From Neurospora tetraspora (lineage: Eukaryota; Ascomycota; Sordariomycetes; Sordariales; Sordariaceae), in contig NW_026944387.1 of NCBI RefSeq assembly GCF_033439725.1, positions 1,364,001-1,428,000 on the forward strand: a stretch of DNA of 64,000 nt, given 5' to 3'. The position numbers and the translations under genes were made by a program. Positions 33,013 to 44,786 of the stretch are shown here, piece after piece. The notes under the pieces were generated by a model, which saw nothing but the letters and a program-made list of their open reading frames with translations, did not search any database and had not been told where the DNA came from. The stretch's first letter is position 1; every line of letters begins with the position of its first letter.

Positions 33013-33591
33013 TCAGTTTCCGCTAGGTGGCAAACCCGAGTTGGTGCCCAAGTCCTCCTTGTACTCCTGACCATCAACAACCAGTGGCTGACAATCCTGC
33101 AAGACAAACATCATGCGCGCCCACTCCGTCTTGCTCTTGTTGACCCATTGGTGTTGAGTCGCCCGCTGAATCGCAACGTCGCCCCGCTTCATTGGGTGCA
33201 CCTCGCCGCTGTCGAGCACCATGTCAACCTCGCCCTCCAGCACGATGCCGTAGTCGAGACTTTGCGTTCGATGCATTCCGCATGCGTAGCCAGGCGCAAA
33301 GTCCACGCACCGGAAAACGGTACCGCTCGGGTTGACCAGCCCGAGGTTTCCCGACTCCAGCACCCGTGTATGCTCCGCCACGTCGGCGTCTTTGTTGAGA
33401 TTGACTGGAAATTCGGATGTCGTGTAGGCGACGCTGAAGGCGAGTTCACCTTCGGCGAACGACTTCCACTCAAAATCGTTCTGGCTGTGGACAATGGCCT
33501 TTCCTTCGGCGTTGTGGCCGGTGATGTAGCGGTGCAGCTGGGGAAGGTCGGAGATCTTGCCGTTATCTTCGGTGCGGTATGAGGACCCCAT
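33013..33591 (-). CDS. Cupin-domain protein
   Basis: Single exon, 192 aa, starting MGSSYRTEDNGKISDL. The cupin barrel is visible in the second half: PGYACGMHRTQSLDYGIVLE followed by GEVDMVLDSGEVHPMKRGD and QRATQHQWVN. The residues H, the E of LEGE, and the late H are the usual metal ligands of the two cupin motifs. Small single-domain cupins of this kind are common in fungi next to oxidoreductase or secondary-metabolite genes, but no such gene lies here. The substrate is unknown. The open frame extends upstream, but the Met at 33591 gives the normal cupin N-terminus. Confidence 0.85.
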   Translation of the reverse strand: MGSSYRTEDNGKISDLPQLHRYITGHNAEGKAIVHSQNDFEWKSFAEGELAFSVAYTTSEFPVNLNKDADVAEHTRVLESGNLGLVNPSGTVFRCVDFAPGYACGMHRTQSLDYGIVLEGEVDMVLDSGEVHPMKRGDVAIQRATQHQWVNKSKTEWARMMFVLQDCQPLVVDGQEYKEDLGTNSGLPPSGN

Positions 33592-34716
33592 TATGCTGAT
33601 AGGACGAGACGGGCTCAAGTGAAGAGGAAGGCTGGCAGGCAGATTTCTGTTGTTTTGACGGCAGAATATAGTGGGCTGTCTAAAAACAAAAAGAACTCTA
33701 GTCAAGGACAACGACTATCGGGAGAAACGAGGAGGTTGTTTGGAGAAGAGCAAGAGATGGTCAGTCGGAATCCCCAATCTCAGTCCGTGGAGCGAGTCCG
33801 GATCCCTCTTGCCTTTTTCTCTTCCTTCTCTTGCCGGTTTCTAACTTCACTTGCAGGCTTAGTAAGGCGCGACTGCAGCGATACGTTCTGTACACTGCAT
33901 TGGACGAACCAAGGAACCACGACCGTCAACACCACAGAGCCGTTCCCTGGGGGTGGGAAGCAAGCGGGTTACGTGCGCACCGTTCGCGCCCCTCCACATC
34001 AAATTGGGGCTTCGCGGCCAACCCATGTCAAGCACGTTCCGGTTGAATGCACCGCTCACGTCGCACAACCGACCCGCGTGGACCGCATCCCAAGGGACGG
34101 GAAAGCGACAAGTCTCATAGTCCAGACACACCGCTCAAATCTCACGTGTGGCGGGCCTTGACAGCGCCGCCGCCGTGCTGTGGACAGTGGCACGACGACA
34201 TCAACTTAATATCACCATACGGCCGCGTCCAGAGATGCCAATCAGTATCGGTCTCTTACACCCGACAAAAGGGTGAAGCTTGAAGAATCGTACCAGCTTC
34301 CTTGTATTCCGTTTCTTTGCAGCGATGTGTGTTCACTGACGTGGCAGGTTGACCAGATCCGGCCGGTTGACGAGATCCACGGCATCGGTGACCCACTCAC
34401 CTCACCTCCGGGCCGCTGTCTTGGCGACCCGGATCCGGATCCGCAATTGACGACTTCCGACCGGCGTTCGGCCCCACTCTCGAGCCTTGTCCTCCCCGAT
34501 TGACCGGTAACCAGGATTCTCGAGTAGCACACACATAGTACTCCAAGTCTAATTGATCTCGAGACTTCTGTCTTTTCCATACACGGAGAAAGATCATGAT
34601 GGTACAAGATACCGGACACAGAGACTCCGACAACGCCTATCATTGCTCTCATATACATGGAGATACCCTGTGCAGCTACTTGGGTAGTATACAGCTTAAA
34701 ATGATATTTCTGGCTA
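33592..34716. other. Intergenic, no gene seen
   Basis: Region upstream of the cupin gene and downstream of gene A. Open frames on both strands overlap and show no recognisable composition. A short palindromic GGATCCGGATCC occurs near 34432. Confidence 0.4.
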
Positions 34717-35412
34717 TTAGGATGCCTTCTTCCCGGGCGGAGCAGTGAGCTGCGCAATGAGCTTGAGAATCTGTACGATGAGATTAGTTAGCGCCGTGCA
34801 CTACTTGTTGATATGGGAAGCAGCGGAAATGTTATGGAGATGGCTTACAAGCTCGCAGTCTGCCTTAAGGGAAGCAAGACCTTCATCATTGACCAGTCCT
34901 GCGCTGTCAAGTGGTAACCGGCTTGGCGTTCTTGGCCGGCGGCCCGGTTTATTTCGAGCGCCATTGAACACTAGTTCCAAGTGTGCGTCCATCGCGCCAG
35001 GAGGATATGGACCTTGGAGATGGGGGCCATGGGTCGCCATAGTGATTGTCGTGCTCATTCTGAGAAACATGAGACTGGAGAGGGAGAGGAGTATGGATCT
35101 GAGGATGTCGGATCGCGCAGGGGCGGGGCCTGATCCTCCTCTCAACCCAGCGAAAGCCGTGTCGTTGAAGCCAAGGACACAATTGAAGAGTGATTCCAGT
35201 TGGAGCCGTTGAACGTTGACCAATTGGTGATATACATTCCACTGTTCTGAGCCGGAGTCTGGGTCTAGACTCCGATCCACAATCTGATCGATCAAGGTTG
35301 TGGAAGAAACAGGAAGGTTGAACTGGCGCATTACGCTTTCCGCTTCGTCGACGAGCTTGGCGTGGAGATGGCCGGACCCGTTTTTTGAGGTTTCCTTGGA
35401 TTCGGACGTCAT
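34717..35412 (-). CDS. Gene A: uncharacterised paralogue of gene B (205 aa)
   Basis: Exon 1 is 35412-34849 and exon 2 is 34770-34717. The intron has a GTAAGC donor, a GCTAAC branch site and a CAG acceptor. The joined C-terminus reads KADCELILKLIAQLTAPPGKKAS. It shares with gene B, in the same order: HAKLVDEAE, MRQFN.PV, YHQ...VQRLQLE(S/T)LF, LRS(I/V)LLS, a hydrophobic stretch followed by R.STTITM, and the G(L/I)ASLKADCELILKL tail. The hydrophobic segment (SILLSLSSLMFL) could be a transmembrane or buried helix. The splice site falls at the same codon in both paralogues. No known family recognised. Confidence 0.75.
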
Positions 35413-36389
35413 TTTGAAGAAGACTGCGGGCGGTATCTAAAGAGAGGCGAAGGACGCAAGAAGCAAGTGAGGTACCTTAATGAACGATGCTTGTGAGAGG
35501 AAGCTGTGAGGTCCTCGGAGTTGGAAGGGTAAGAAGAGTGTTGGCGTTTCCTTCTGTGCAATGTAGTAGTACGAGTAGGTAAAACACTGAAGATGAGAGT
35601 CAGCCACCGAAAAGTCAACAAGGTACGTAGAGGTAGGTATCGGTCCATCTTATACGCCGGTGCCTGGTAGGCCTCCTTCTCACGATTTCCAAATTGACTC
35701 GGTCAAGGGCTATCTTTGGGGCTTTGCAAGTCTTCTCAGATCCCTCTTGGTAGATGGCCGTCTTTTGACCGGCCTGCATCGGTGGCACTGCCCACCAAAG
35801 GTAGTAGGCGTCAAGGAAGGAAGATGAAAGTGGTGAGTGTCTGTTCCCGCTGGAGGTTTGTTGTTGGATGTTGGTGTTCAGTTGCAGCGCCCAGCGTCTG
35901 CTTCCCATTCTGGCTAGCTAGTATGATATCATTGGTCAGATGCGCTAGTGCGACGCATTTCCACGCTGCTCATTGGTTCCCGAAGGTTGGTACCCCACTT
36001 TCCGGCCTGTACCTCCGGCCTAGCTCCGGGCTTCCGGCCCCTGGGGACCCGACCCGACCAGCTGGCCGGGCTCAGCCACTATTATTACGTCTGGGCAATC
36101 TGCCTTGCCCTCCGGCATCAAAGGTATGCTTTCTGTGGAGTAACAAGCTGTTTTCTCGCAGATTTTCGTGATTTTTGCTCTTTGGGGATTTCAGGCAATG
36201 ATCGTGGTATCGAACGGGAGGTTTGTGAGCAAATGGAACTGCATTCTTGTCTTCTGCTCTGATCTGTTTCATATGTCTCTTTCCGAATCCTATAACATTA
36301 TCCTTTGCCATCAAAGTTTCCCACAGGAGTATCCTCCAAGCCTAGCTGAGAAGTGGCGAAATGCCGCGGATATCGTCTCCATGTGGCGC
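35413..36389. other. Spacer between paralogues A and B
   Basis: About 1 kb, including the promoter of gene A. A GC-rich stretch with repeated CCGGCC motifs is at 36000-36070. No gene is seen. Confidence 0.4.
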
Positions 36390-37003
36390 CTATTGGGCCT
36401 TCTTCGGGGAAGGGACATCGGCGAGCGTGGTGACCAGCTTGAGGATCTGTGTTATATACTGGTAAGTACTGGTGGACAGTGAGGTATCGAGTGAGCATGT
36501 GTGCTAAAAGGAAGACTTACTAGCTCGCAATCAGCTTTAAGGGAAGCGATTCCTTCCTTCTCGACAAGCTGCGTCGCCTGTGATCTCTCTTCGCCCGAGT
36601 CATGGCCAAGGTCGACTGCACCATAAGTTCCCATGGTGATTGTTGTACTGGTCCTGACAAATATCAGGCTAGCTATTGACAGTAGTACTGATCTCAGTAA
36701 CACAGGTCGATTGCCCCAGTAATTCGGCGAGGGAACTTGCCAGCCAGCGCAGGAATCTTCGTCGAGGCCATGGATAGTATCAAACAATGTCTCCAGCTGT
36801 AGACGCTGTACACTGGTCATTTGGTGGTAGGTACTCCACTCAACCGGAGCAGTGGCCGATTTTAGTTGGGTGTCGACCAGCTTGTTCAGTAGGTCGGCAG
36901 ACACTACAGGAGTGTTGAACTGGCGCATGGTCTTTTCTGCGTCATCGACGATTCGGGCGTGGATCTGACCAGGACCGGCCTTCTCAGTGGTATTGGAGGC
37001 CAT
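36390..37003 (-). CDS. Gene B: uncharacterised paralogue of gene A (179 aa)
   Basis: Exon 1 is 37003-36521 and exon 2 is 36446-36390, joined across a 74-nt intron at the same codon as in gene A. The C-terminus reads KADCELILKLVTTLADVPSP. It starts MASNTTEKAGPGQIHARIVD. The conserved core matches gene A: MRQFNTPV, EWSTYHQMTSVQRLQLETLF, LLRSVLLSIASLIFVRTSTT. The linker between the hydrophobic stretch and the tail is shorter than in A. Tandem duplication in the same orientation is the likely origin. Function unknown. Confidence 0.75.
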
Positions 37004-37751
37004 GTTGGTGAGCGACTGGAGGGGGTGAAGTTGGCTGTTTGAGGAAAAGGACGAGAGAAAGGCTATGAATGTAATGGTTGCTCGTCAAGGTTGCTATGTC
37101 ATGTTAACCAGGCAATGACTTGAGGAGAACGATGAGAGCTGAAGAAAGGGTACTTATATCTGTGTAAAAGCTCTTGAAAGACAGTTACCCATTTGAAGGT
37201 GATGTCGACTTGATTGTTGTTACGTGGCCAAGCTTCTGTGTTTGGAGCTTCTGGCCGTCGGGTTGTTCTGCACTTATCCTCCAGTCCCGAGCCGGGTCTT
37301 CCTTCTATCCCGCATTACAAACAACCACTCTGGAGTGATTGGGTGGTTTACATTCGCATGATGGGCTTCATGCTTGAGCACCACTCTCCTGGCCAATTCC
37401 TTCGATCCATCGTTCTCATTTGCTGCTTCATTATTATGATTCGATAGAATTCCCAGGAAAAAGGGGCAACAAAGGATAACAAAAAGCAACAACCGAGAAA
37501 AGGCTGCGAAAAAGAAGCAAAAGAAAAGAAAAGGGAAAGATGAGAAACACTAAGGAGTTTCGCACAGCGTTCTTACATGATCCTCATTCACATTCGTTTA
37601 GTCCAAACCGCTATCTTCCAAAGGCCTATACAAACATGAACCAACGCCTTGCCAACAGCCCTACCCATATCTTACAACCTCCCATATGCACATTTTGAAC
37701 AAGAAAAAAAAACACAGTCACATCACTGCCCTACATCCCTCCCAACCAAGC
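37004..37751. other. Intergenic, no gene seen
   Basis: Spacer between the start of gene B and the 3' end of the transporter gene. It is A-rich near 37490-37550. No gene is recognised. Confidence 0.4.
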
Positions 37752-39575
37752 CTAAACCCTAGCATTAACCACCTTCTCCTCCTGATCCACCTGCGGCTGA
37801 CCATCCGACCCCTTCTCAGGATGATGGAAGTACTCATCATCGCGCTGCATGCGTGTGATATAGCCAGGCGGCATCCACTTGTGCGAGTTCCACGGCTTGA
37901 TGCCCGGCTCGCTGTACATGAGGTCGACGTTTTCGAGGGACAAGCTGACGGACTCGTACAGGAAGAACCAGACTAGCAGTCCACCGAGGAGGTTGGTGCC
38001 TACGAAGACGTAACCATAGGCGTAGCCGATGCCGTCGGTGGCGAGGGGGGTGAGGAAGGAGATCATGACTGGGGGGTTTGTTAGTTTTGTTGATGTATGG
38101 ATGGGGAAGGGGAAAAAGGTGACTTACAGTTTCCAAGCCAGTTACCAGCCGTGGCAAGCGAAGCCTGCTTGGCACGGGTGCGCAGAGGGAAACTCTCGCC
38201 GATGACCACCCAGGCAATGGGACCCCAGGTGCAAGCGAAGGAAGCGATGAAGAGCGCGGCCGAGACGATCATGACAATACCCGACGTCTTGTTTTCCTCG
38301 GGTTTGAGAGCGGTGCCCATGGAAGCGAACACGGCCAGCCAAGCCGCCTGCCAGATAGCACCGATGAACAGCGGCCATCTGCGTCCGAAGCGCTCGACGA
38401 CCCAGAGACCGAACAGCGTAGAGAAGACGTTGACAGCGCCGAGGATGAGCTGTGTCTGAATGGGGTCTTGGATACCCGCCGACTGGAAGATGGTAGCGCC
38501 GTAGTAAAAGAAGTAGTTGACGCCGGTCCACTGCTGCAAGAAGTGGATCCCGATACCCAGGAATGTGCGGTACACCTGCTTGGGAACACCGTTCTTCTTG
38601 GGGATGAAACACTCCTTCCAAGTCCCCACCGCCGTAGTCCGCTCCTTCTCCAACACCTCGCGCATCTCCTTCATATCATCCTCCACCAGCTCATTATGCG
38701 GGTCATTCTTCATACCCCTCAGTCTCGCCATCGACATCCTTGCTCCTTCCCAATCCTCCTTACCCGCCAACCACCTCGGCGACTCGGGGACCAGCAAAAC
38801 ACCCACGCCAAGCGGGATAGAGAAGAAGATGCCCAAACCGATGACGATGCGCCAGGAAGCGTCCTGCTCCTGGATCTCGCGCACGCCGTAGTTGATGATG
38901 TTGGCAATCAGGATTCCAAAGGTGATGAGCAGCTGGTAGGAGGCGACGACGGCGCCGCGGATCTCGCGAGGCGAGCACTCGGACTGGAACATGGGCACGC
39001 CGACGGAGAGGGTGCCGACTCCCAAGCCGGCGACGAAGCGGCCCATCATCATGTGCACCCAGGAGTGCATGGCGGTGATTTGGATGGTGTTGCCGATGAT
39101 GAAGATAAGGACGCCGAAGGTGAGAGATTTGCGGCGGCCCCACCAGTCGGCAGTGCTGTAGAGAGGGGGTGGTGGTTAGTATTGGTGGTGTCTAGGTTGA
39201 GTGTGTTGGAGAGGGAGGGGAGGGGAGGGGAGAGCTTACTATGATGAAGTCAAAGACCCGATAAGTGTACCGATACTCATGAGTGATACTAATAGTGACT
39301 GGATGATGGACGTGAATTCCCTATGTCCATCTGGGTTGGTGGTCTGGCCGAACCTGTCCTTGAAGTCGGTGAACAGGAGCATGCCCGAGATCTGACCGGT
39401 GTCATAGCCGAATAGGAAGCCTCCTATCGCGGTGACGGCACCGAGAAGGATGGCTTCGACACCAATGTCGGCGCCATTGATCTTAATTGACCTAGTGAGT
39501 GATGAGTGTCAGTACCTGTCTAGTAGAATCTCCCATTCGACTCGGGAAGTGAGCTTACTTCTTCCCCAGAACCAT
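37752..39575 (-). CDS. MFS hexose transporter
   Basis: Sugar porter of the major facilitator superfamily, predicted to sit in the plasma membrane with 12 transmembrane helices. Four exons: 39575-39559, 39491-39240, 39155-38128 and 38068-37752 (1614 nt, 537 aa). Diagnostic motifs are GGFLFGYDTGQISG in helix 1, the loop motif ADWWGRRKSL, RFVAGLGVGTLSVGVPMFQSE, the PESPRWLAGK motif, the HFLQQWTGVNYFFYYG motif of helix 7, ERFGRRWPL, and WVVIGESFPLRTRAKQASLA before helix 11. These mark it as a glucose/hexose carrier of the fungal HXT/HGT type. The substrate cannot be fixed from sequence alone. The first exon is very short (17 nt); the joined start reads MVLGKKSIKINGADIG. Confidence 0.93.
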
Positions 39576-41276
39576 GATGGGCCCTCCTGAATAGGATTAT
39601 GGGGTTATACACTGCTTGGTAGTATACTCGGTGATGGATGAATCACCTCAGTGAAAAACAATCCACATGTAAGAAAAATATGTGAAGTTGAATGGAGTGA
39701 AACAGCAATAAGGGTCCATCTTGCGGGTTCCAGATCGACTATATGAAGACCTTTCTTTCATGGAACCCGACTTCTGGAAACCTGCCATTGTCATATCCAC
39801 TTTGCCCAGTCTGCCACGCTTACTGTCTCTTCTGCGGTTGATCAATCCTTATGATGTCACAATCGGTCCTATACACCCTGGTCAAAACAAAGCCTCGAGT
39901 CAGCTTAGGGTTCTATTTCCTCATTGGGGATGGTCTTACATACTGTGTGGTATGCCGTCGGCCGGCTGGGCGGTCGTCCGCTCAAACTCCTTTTTCTTTG
40001 AGCCGCCCAAACCGCAGCTTGTGCCGAGCTTGTGCCGTATGCAATATGAGTACCCCATGGGGATTTTCCTTTGTTGGAGAGAAAGACCCCAGAAAAACAT
40101 AAAACATGGCACGGCTCGCTGGTTCTGTCTTCATTCCCATGCGGCGCGGCGTCTGGGGGCGTCCAGCCGTCCAATTCAAGCTTGCCAAGGCCATTGGCTG
40201 TGACGTAACATGGCGCTGTCTTTGGTCTGCAAAATCCGGGGAAGTGTTTATCCTGACTTATCGGCGTCTGTCATTGTAGGCTGGTTGGTTGTCCAAGCAA
40301 TCAATCCAATTCGATATTGAATGATTGTACGGTAGGGTCGGTGAGGGGAAGGAGAAGAAGAAGAAGGGAAGATGTACTGGGCTCAATGCGTCTTGGGTGG
40401 TTTGGTGGTCATCTGACCCTTTTCGCATCATCGCCGATGGTATGACCGTAAAGGTTTGTGGCGTTCCGAAGCCCACGATAGAATCCGAGCCGTCCTGGTG
40501 TCGGCCTCATGTCGGCCTTGACAAGGCTCTGAGCGGGCCTATTGCTACGACCAAGGACGACTAGTTGGGAGGTGGTGAAGAATAGCATCAGTTACCCGTG
40601 CCTCGCCCCCACTTTATTCGACCTCGCCAGACTCGCACCACCTAATAACCCTGCGGGGAATAGGGGGTCGCAGAACAGGTCCTTGGAACAGTGGAAAGTT
40701 GGGGTGCGAGTCTGGAGAGTCCCAACTAAACTGGGGGCGTGGCATGGGTAGGCGGAGTGTTGCTCTCTGGCTGGCCGCTGGCCGGTGAGCGTGCCACGTG
40801 CACGGTGCTTTCTCCAATTTATCAACGCTTCCCCAGTCTTGCTTTCCCCATTCCCCCGCTATTACCCCTTGCTCTTCTCCGCATAGTATTTTCCTGGGGA
40901 AAAGCCATTGGCCCGAAAACCCCATCAAGATAGTTCGGGGGTAGCATCCCAGGTGGGACTGATGGCCCATTTTCCTCAGGAAAGGCCCGAATGTCCCCGT
41001 TAGGCTGTTAATCTGCAAAGGGTCCAGGCTGCTCCCAGTTGAGGTTGGGCGATCTCTTAGGTGTCTCCGACAGCCGGTTTTCGGAAAGCAGAGAATGATC
41101 TTGCTCGCATCGCGTGGTGATGGAGGTGAATAAAAGTGCAACTAGCGAACAAAATGAAAGTGAACGGAAGTGATATGTTGTTCAAGGTCGAACCCACGGG
41201 CCATGACCCCGCTGTAAAGTCGGGCCTTATAAGCGCTAGAATGGAGGCGATTCTTCAACAAATGGCAGCTTACGCT
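39576..41276. other. Intergenic, no protein gene seen
   Basis: 1.7 kb between the transporter start and the tRNA gene. It contains a purine run (GAAGGAGAAGAAG-like) near 40345-40370 and otherwise unremarkable sequence. The open frames are short and overlap on both strands. Confidence 0.4.
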
Positions 41277-41349
41277 GCCCGGCTAGCTCAATCGGTAGAG
41301 CGTGAGACTCTTAATCTCAAGGTTGTGGGTTCGACCCCCACGTCGGGCT
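41277..41349 (+). tRNA. tRNA-Lys (anticodon CUU)
   Basis: A 73-nt cloverleaf without intron. The acceptor stem is GCCCGGC paired with GTCGGGC (one G-T), and the discriminator base is T. The D arm contains GCTCAATCGGTAGAGC. The anticodon stem is TGAGA/TCTCA with loop CTCTTAA, anticodon CTT. The T arm is GTGGG-TTCGACC-CCCAC. Box A (TAGCTCAATCGG) and box B (GGTTCGACCCC) of the internal Pol III promoter are present. Confidence 0.97.
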
Positions 41350-42012
41350 CAATTCCCGGCGTTTCCAAACGTCCTTTCTTTTTGCGATTTTGCACTTCAT
41401 GTTTTGGTGAATTTTCTTTCTTTTTGGGTTCCTGATTTTCGGGTTTGGTCTATTTTTTTTCTTCCTGTCCACGATGCATCATCGTTCTTTTGTCATTCGA
41501 TTGCTTCCAAATGCTTTCAATAACAGAAATCTTCTCTTCCCATGTATCAGCGGTAAAAAGGCCCTCGAGTTGTTTCGAGGCGCGAATGCGGCGTGGATGA
41601 CTCCGTACAGTCATCGGCCAGTAGTAGTCCGAGCCGGATCTCTTGCTCAGCTCTCGGACTCCCCATCGGGATGTCAGAAAGCATCAAAAGCTTCATCAAA
41701 GAGTTTTTGCATAAGAAGATAGATATCGGGCAACCCGAAATGTAATTTCCAGCGCAAGCACTCACCCAGTTGACTTCCCTCACCTGATATGCTGCTCGAC
41801 AAAATGACCCATCACAATTCCAAACAATGCTCCCTCTTAAAGGACCGGAAGACGCTTTACATGACTACGTGTGGTGGGTTGTGGACGCCGATTAATGGAA
41901 CGGTCATGGAGGGGGGGAAGGTGGTTGCTGTTGATACTAGTGGTTTTTGGTTGTGATGTGAAGTGGATATAATTGTTGAAACACGTATGTAAGTGAGAAG
42001 AGAAAGATACGT
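41350..42012. other. Intergenic, tRNA 3' flank
   Basis: T-rich sequence after the tRNA includes runs such as TTTCTTTTTG at 41376 and a T8 run near 41452 that could end Pol III transcription. No gene is seen up to the 3' end of the next minus-strand gene. Confidence 0.45.
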
Positions 42013-43304
42013 CTAAACAAAGGCAACCTTGATGACCTCGATGTGGTTGTTGTTCGTAAAAGACAAAACCAGCGTCTGTCCAGTTGGATCCAGGTAAGGA
42101 TGTTGAACACCGGCATAGACTAATCCGCCTTTGATAGGTTCGCTCTTGTATACCTGAACATCCGGAGTCCATGGGCCTTCCAGAGAGGTGGCTGTTCGCA
42201 GGTACACTTTGCCATCACCTAGGAAATGTCTCCACGTTAGACATGCACAAGGTCAAAGAAAGGTGTCGGAAAAAACTCACCAAAAGCAGACAAGTGAACC
42301 AGCACATAACACTGGTAATGCTCATTCCAAGCAACCTGTCCCTGGCCAACAGCCCACCAAACCGCCGTCTCAGCATCGAACTTGGTGAGAACCTCAGACT
42401 TCCAGCCCTGCTGACGGCCCCAGAAATACTCGTACTTGTCCAGATCGAAAGCGTCTTCTGCCTTTACCCGGGCAAGGTAGGCGTAACTGGAGTGAGGCCA
42501 TCCAGTGATCGAGTTCGGCGGGCCGCCCCAGATGTAGATGTACTCCGAGCGCTCATCGCGGTAGGCACACTGGTCTCCGTATTTGGCGGTCGTGTTGGAA
42601 TCCCACCAGAACCCTCTGTCGCCGAAGCGCTGGGTGACCGTGGGAGTGTCGTTGATGACCTCGACCTTGGCGACGCCAGCGCCTAGGAGGCCGCCGGTTT
42701 CGTTGGCGTTCTGTTTTCGTTGTTAGTGGATGATGATCTAGAAATAAGCGTGGGGAGGATTACATACCACAAGGTAGTAAAGCGCAGCCGTGGCGGCCTC
42801 GGCATCAGTCTCGCAAAGACTCGTGCCGCCGAAACCGTACTGGTTCGTTTCACCCCATTCCTCGTTGAAAGGGATCAACTGATTCTGATGCGGGACAGGA
42901 CAATCATCATTCAGGTTCAGATCCACCACGGTCAAAGGGTCATCCGTCAACAGGGAGACTGAGTCCCGAACCATGCCATGAAAACCGGGAGTGTCCTCAA
43001 GGAAGTTAGAGACCCCAGGGGCGCACCACATGGTGTCGCCGAAGACGGCATACCATTTCCCAGCAATCTTTCCGGTGAAGCCTAGATCGCGGTAACTGGC
43101 GCTATTGTTGGCGACCTGGAAACCGAGTCTTTCAACATTGCAGACATTGAGAGGGGTTTCGCCCTCTGGTTGCGTGTTATCGACATCGGGATGGTAACGC
43201 GGATGCTGATGACGGGCTAACCAACATTGTGCCGGGCGTGTTAGCAGGATCAATGTAGTGACAAAGACCAGCGAAATGTAATGATGTAAAACATGAAGGA
43301 GCAT
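42013..43304 (-). CDS. Secreted DUF4185-type protein
   Basis: Three exons: 43304-42768, 42710-42281 and 42218-42013 (1173 nt, 390 aa). The N-terminus has a hydrophobic core (ISLVFVTTLILLT) followed by RPAQC, as in a signal peptide. The mature part contains LGFTGKIAGKWYAVFGDTMW, MVRDSVSLLTDDP, GFGGTSLCETD, YIYIWGGPP and YEYFWGRQQGWKSEVLTKFD. It then continues AVWWAVGQGQVAWNEHYQCY, DGKVYLRTATSLEGPW, and YAGVQHPYLDPTGQTLVLSF. These repeated Trp/Tyr/Gly blades are typical of five-bladed propeller-like folds of the DUF4185 type, related to glycosidase-like beta-propellers. Enzyme activity is unknown. An extracellular role, perhaps on carbohydrates, is an inference. Confidence 0.82.
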
Positions 43305-43654
43305 CTGATATTGGTATCATTGGTCTCGAAAGACGCAGTTGAATAGTATTGAGACTATGGGAGAGTAATGTGTGGGAAAATGCTTGATTGGTAGCCTAGT
43401 TGAGAAAAGAGGAATGGCGGGCCAGGCCAGGTCTAAATACTCGAGGATGAAAAATCTGGGTAGAGTGCTCTTTCCAGATGTAACAGTATGTACCATGAGT
43501 AGAAGTAACTCATTTTAAATCATCGCCTGGCCTGGGTAGAAGGAGGATTCGGAAACTAATATGTATGACCATCAACATGCCATCCACGAGGGCGGGTTCA
43601 TCGGAATCCAACTCGAAACGATCAGCAAAGAAACTGGCGGCTATACTTAACGAG
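43305..43654. other. Intergenic, no gene seen
   Basis: About 350 bp upstream of the secreted-protein gene and downstream of the small two-exon gene. No motif is recognised. Confidence 0.4.
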
Positions 43655-44136
43655 TCAAGATGTCCAACCATCTCGGCTGGGCAACGGTTTGGTGACAATG
43701 GAGGCATAGCTTGCCGCCGGAGCTAACAACCGAAGCAACGAGGATGTTGTTGGATGGGAAGAGATAAAAAATATGTGTACACAAGTAGGGGGGTGACGGG
43801 GTGACACTGAATGGGTGGCGATGGACCCTGAAGCGGCACACAGCCAGGAACATGAAACGAAACGAAACTTCTGAAACGAAACCGAAGATACCGAAGAAGG
43901 AAAATGAGAAACGTGAGGATGAAAACTGAAAAGATATGAAACAAACTTGACGAAGTTAAAAAAATTGGGATCATAAAATATGTACCTTCACCACTTTGCA
44001 TGATCCCACCTTCATGCTCTTCCGCGGATGGAGGGGGATGTTCAGGGTTCTCTAGGGACCTGGGGTCGTTGGCACCGTGATCCCCCTGAAGGACCTTTTG
44101 CGATTCGTCCCTGACTTTTCGGAAGAAGCTTCGCAT
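43655..44136 (-). CDS. Small conserved-looking protein (72 aa, two exons)
   Basis: Exon 1 (44136-43986) starts MRSFFRKVRDESQKVLQGDH and ends in the Pro/Glu-rich HPPPSAEEHEGGIMQSGE. A 263-nt intron (donor GTACAT, acceptor TTAG preceded by a T-rich tract) joins phase 1 to exon 2 (43722-43655), which reads APAASYASIVTKPLPSRDGW. The sum is 219 nt. The N-terminus is amphipathic and basic; the rest is probably disordered. The ending SYASIV.KP is a pattern I associate with small fungal proteins of unknown function. The intron is longer than others here, so the model is moderate in confidence. Confidence 0.5.
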
Positions 44137-44786
44137 TGTGACTCTGAGGGTGAATGAACTAAGATGATGATAATCAATGAAAGAAACTCAATCTGATTCT
44201 GGCGTCGAGAGAGAACAGCAAACCCAAATCGAAAAAGAATCGGTGTTTGGTAAAAAGTAACACAGCGCTCTTCCTCCTGCAAGTCTTGCCATGACTTCTT
44301 TTTAAACCCGTTTGATCAACTCCTGGAGAGGAGTCGGGGTCTGGAGAGGAGTCTGGGAATCAACTTGGCGATGTTCAGAACTTCAGATTGTCAAAGCTGG
44401 AAGCGATCTTCAATTTCAAACAAGCGGAGAAAACCCCGCCATTCTCCACGGTCGGGTACGGCTGCACACTGCACGACGGAGAATGCCGAGGCATGTGCAA
44501 AGTGGAAGCTGTTTGCGGGGGGAGATAAGATAAGAGCAGGTACGTACCATGAAACGAAGCTCCACCCCGCCTTTGACGACGGGAACCGCCAAACGCTTAT
44601 CACCTTCTTATCGGAAACAACCGCCCCTGCTCAAAGGATTGACTATCGAAGACAACAACACAACACAACACTGCGACGCGCCCCTCACCACCTTACAAAT
44701 CACACTCGAGACAGTCTGGATATAACTTTCAAGACGACCAGCAGTTTCTACAACCTCGTACTCAGTGAGGAAACCATATCGGCAAC
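44137..44786. promoter_or_regulatory. Divergent region, small gene and Ntn-hydrolase
   Basis: 650 bp between two divergent start codons. A short duplicated GGAGAGGAGTC motif is at 44322 and 44343. No gene is seen. It presumably holds both promoters. Confidence 0.4.
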
